A stretch of DNA of 18,853 nt from Fragilaria crotonensis (lineage: Eukaryota > Bacillariophyta > Fragilariophyceae > Fragilariales > Fragilariaceae). This document shows positions 17,736 through 18,853 of this stretch, one piece after another (the first letter of the stretch is position 1; each line of letters opens with the position of its first letter). The translations under genes and the position numbers were made by a program. The stretch is from positions 1 through 18,853 of the forward strand of contig JAKSYS010000845.1 in NCBI GenBank assembly GCA_022925895.1, given 5' to 3'. The notes under the pieces were generated by a model that saw only the letters and a program-made list of their open reading frames with translations, did no database searches and was not told the DNA's origin.

Positions 17736-18739
17736 CTATTGCAGACTCTCCAGAATAAGGGTCAAATTTGAACCGCTCAAAATGGTAGTGTGATTGGCAC
17801 CAGGTACAGTACGATACTCAAGCCAAGGAACTTCGGAGGGTGGCTCCGCGTTGTCATCCTCCTTGGTGTCAATTGAGGTGTTGTGGACTGCGTCGTCATG
17901 ATGTGTGTTCCGTGCAGCAACGTGGTCCAATTGATCCTGCACAAATTGACGGCACCACTTGGCAGACACCATCGGATCAGCATCACCACAGAGAACCAAT
18001 ACCGGAAAGGAATATGGAAAATGCAGCGTATCTTGCGGTCGTAAACGTTGTAACGCCAGTCGCACCATGTTTCGATTTCCCTCTTGGTTTTGATGATGAG
18101 AATATCCTACAATGCGTTTCATAGCAACCAATTGTAGAGATGTCGATTGGGATGATGCTATTGATGCTGACGAGATCGGTATCGAGCTGGACATGGCCAC
18201 ACCCGTACTGGTCAAAGCGGTGGCAAATGCTGGAAGGACGGAATCGTACACTGTGGCGTGTACCCAACTTCGAGCCAAAGGTTGCTCCTCGTTTGAAGTA
18301 GTCAGTCGTATCCACGGACTGACCAAGGTAACGCGCGAGATCCTTTGGGACAGGATGGGATGCCCCATTACAGCGAGGACATGTGGAGCTCCCATGCAAT
18401 GAGAGAGCAGAGCCAGAGATTGTGTGGGACCCCAACGGAAAGTAACAAACTCAGCACATCGTCCGGCCAATCGGAAAACTCACGATTGGTCTGCGGGCTG
18501 GACTCTCCGACACCGGGATAATCAATCGAAACCATATGCAGATTGAGTCGCAGTGCTTCATCGTGAAAGCCGACGATGGCCAGGGATGAGCACATGACGC
18601 CGACATGAAAGAGAACAGGGTAGCCATGTTCCACCTGCCCAGCTTCGGAATAAGAGAGTTTGCGTCCATCGGCAAGAGTCATTATCTTGCCCATGTAACG
18701 TTTGTCATCGAGGCGCGCTTCGAGTTTATCGACTTCCAT
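17736..18739 (-). pseudogene. alpha/beta hydrolase copy C (Cys nucleophile), frameshifted
   Basis: Very close to copy A along its length. The conserved start MEVDKLEARLDDKRYMGKIM is at 18739. The frame is lost after FSDWPDDVL because one C is missing at about 18451-18453 (aaactcagcac versus aaactccagcac in A). The rest continues in another frame with FVTFRWGPTQSLALLSHCMG (Cys codon 18398-18396), LCGDADPMVS and VPGANHTTIL, ending at TAG 17736-17738. The frame upstream of the start is open to an ATG at 18841, adding 34 mostly basic residues that could be a targeting sequence. As given, the protein truncates before the nucleophile. A sequencing error in a CC pair would restore it. Confidence 0.85.
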
Positions 18740-18853
18740 TGTGGTGCGGATGCTTTTTCGTATTGAAGGGATTTGTGTTGTTCGAGGTTTCGCGACTAAA
18801 ATATGGTGTTCGCATCTGCTCGCGTGATGGTTGCTTCTCATTTGCTCCTCGAA
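18740..18853 (-). other. copy C 5' flank, duplicated with copy A
   Basis: This matches 15267-15390 (for example gagaagcaaccatca...cagatgcgaac and gcaccacaATGG). In C the upstream ATG at 18841 is in frame with the hydrolase, while the matching ATG in A (15367) is out of frame. Confidence 0.65.

Noticed and set aside
18368-18470. A separate gene starting at 18470 in hydrolase copy C
   Set aside because: The frame opens with TTG, and alignment to copy A shows a continuous homologous gene with one missing base, not two genes.
1-18853. CRISPR array, bacterial operon or phage content
   Set aside because: No regularly spaced repeats. The spliceosomal intron, copia element and RAD23 show a eukaryotic nuclear locus.

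Overview
This window is eukaryotic nuclear DNA, most likely from a diatom or related stramenopile. The evidence is a RAD23-type gene whose ubiquitin-like domain is split by a 200-nt GT-AG intron, a low-complexity Asn/His/Thr-rich leucine-rich-repeat protein, and a Ty1/copia retrotransposon whose Gag and Pol resemble diatom CoDi elements. Several long reading frames open only with TTG or GTG and were re-started at ATG. The taxonomic call is inference, not proof.

Layout. 384-2474 (+) is an LRR/RNI-like protein. 3296-4871 (-) is a convergent RAD23 gene (UBL, UBA1, XPC-binding, UBA2) with one intron and reading-frame breaks in the linker and at UBA1. 4872-5455 is AGTAC-rich intergenic DNA. 5456-6155 is an unrecognised block with long overlapping frames. 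6198-13630 is an alpha/beta-hydrolase pseudogene that has lost its C-terminal half and is interrupted by a 6,986-bp copia element (6310-13295). That element has TG...CA LTRs and a 5-bp target duplication (gccag), and lies in minus orientation. From 14262 to 18739 three more hydrolase copies follow, all on the minus strand: A (intact), B (intact) and C (one frameshift). A trypsin-like protease remnant sits between A and B.

The most interesting native feature is the hydrolase array. The four copies alternate between a Ser nucleophile (pseudogene copy, B) and a Cys nucleophile (A, C) in the same elbow, S-H-[S/C]-M-G. Shared non-coding sequence supports duplication of a two-gene Ser/Cys unit. The Cys-type copies also have an open reading frame upstream of the conserved start that B lacks. 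The copia element is decayed but still shows an aspartic protease remnant, an integrase with recognisable catalytic motifs, YVDD reverse transcriptase, RNase H, a TATA box in each LTR, and a primer-binding site that matches a tRNA anticodon arm rather than a tRNA 3' end. No RNA genes or CRISPR arrays were found.
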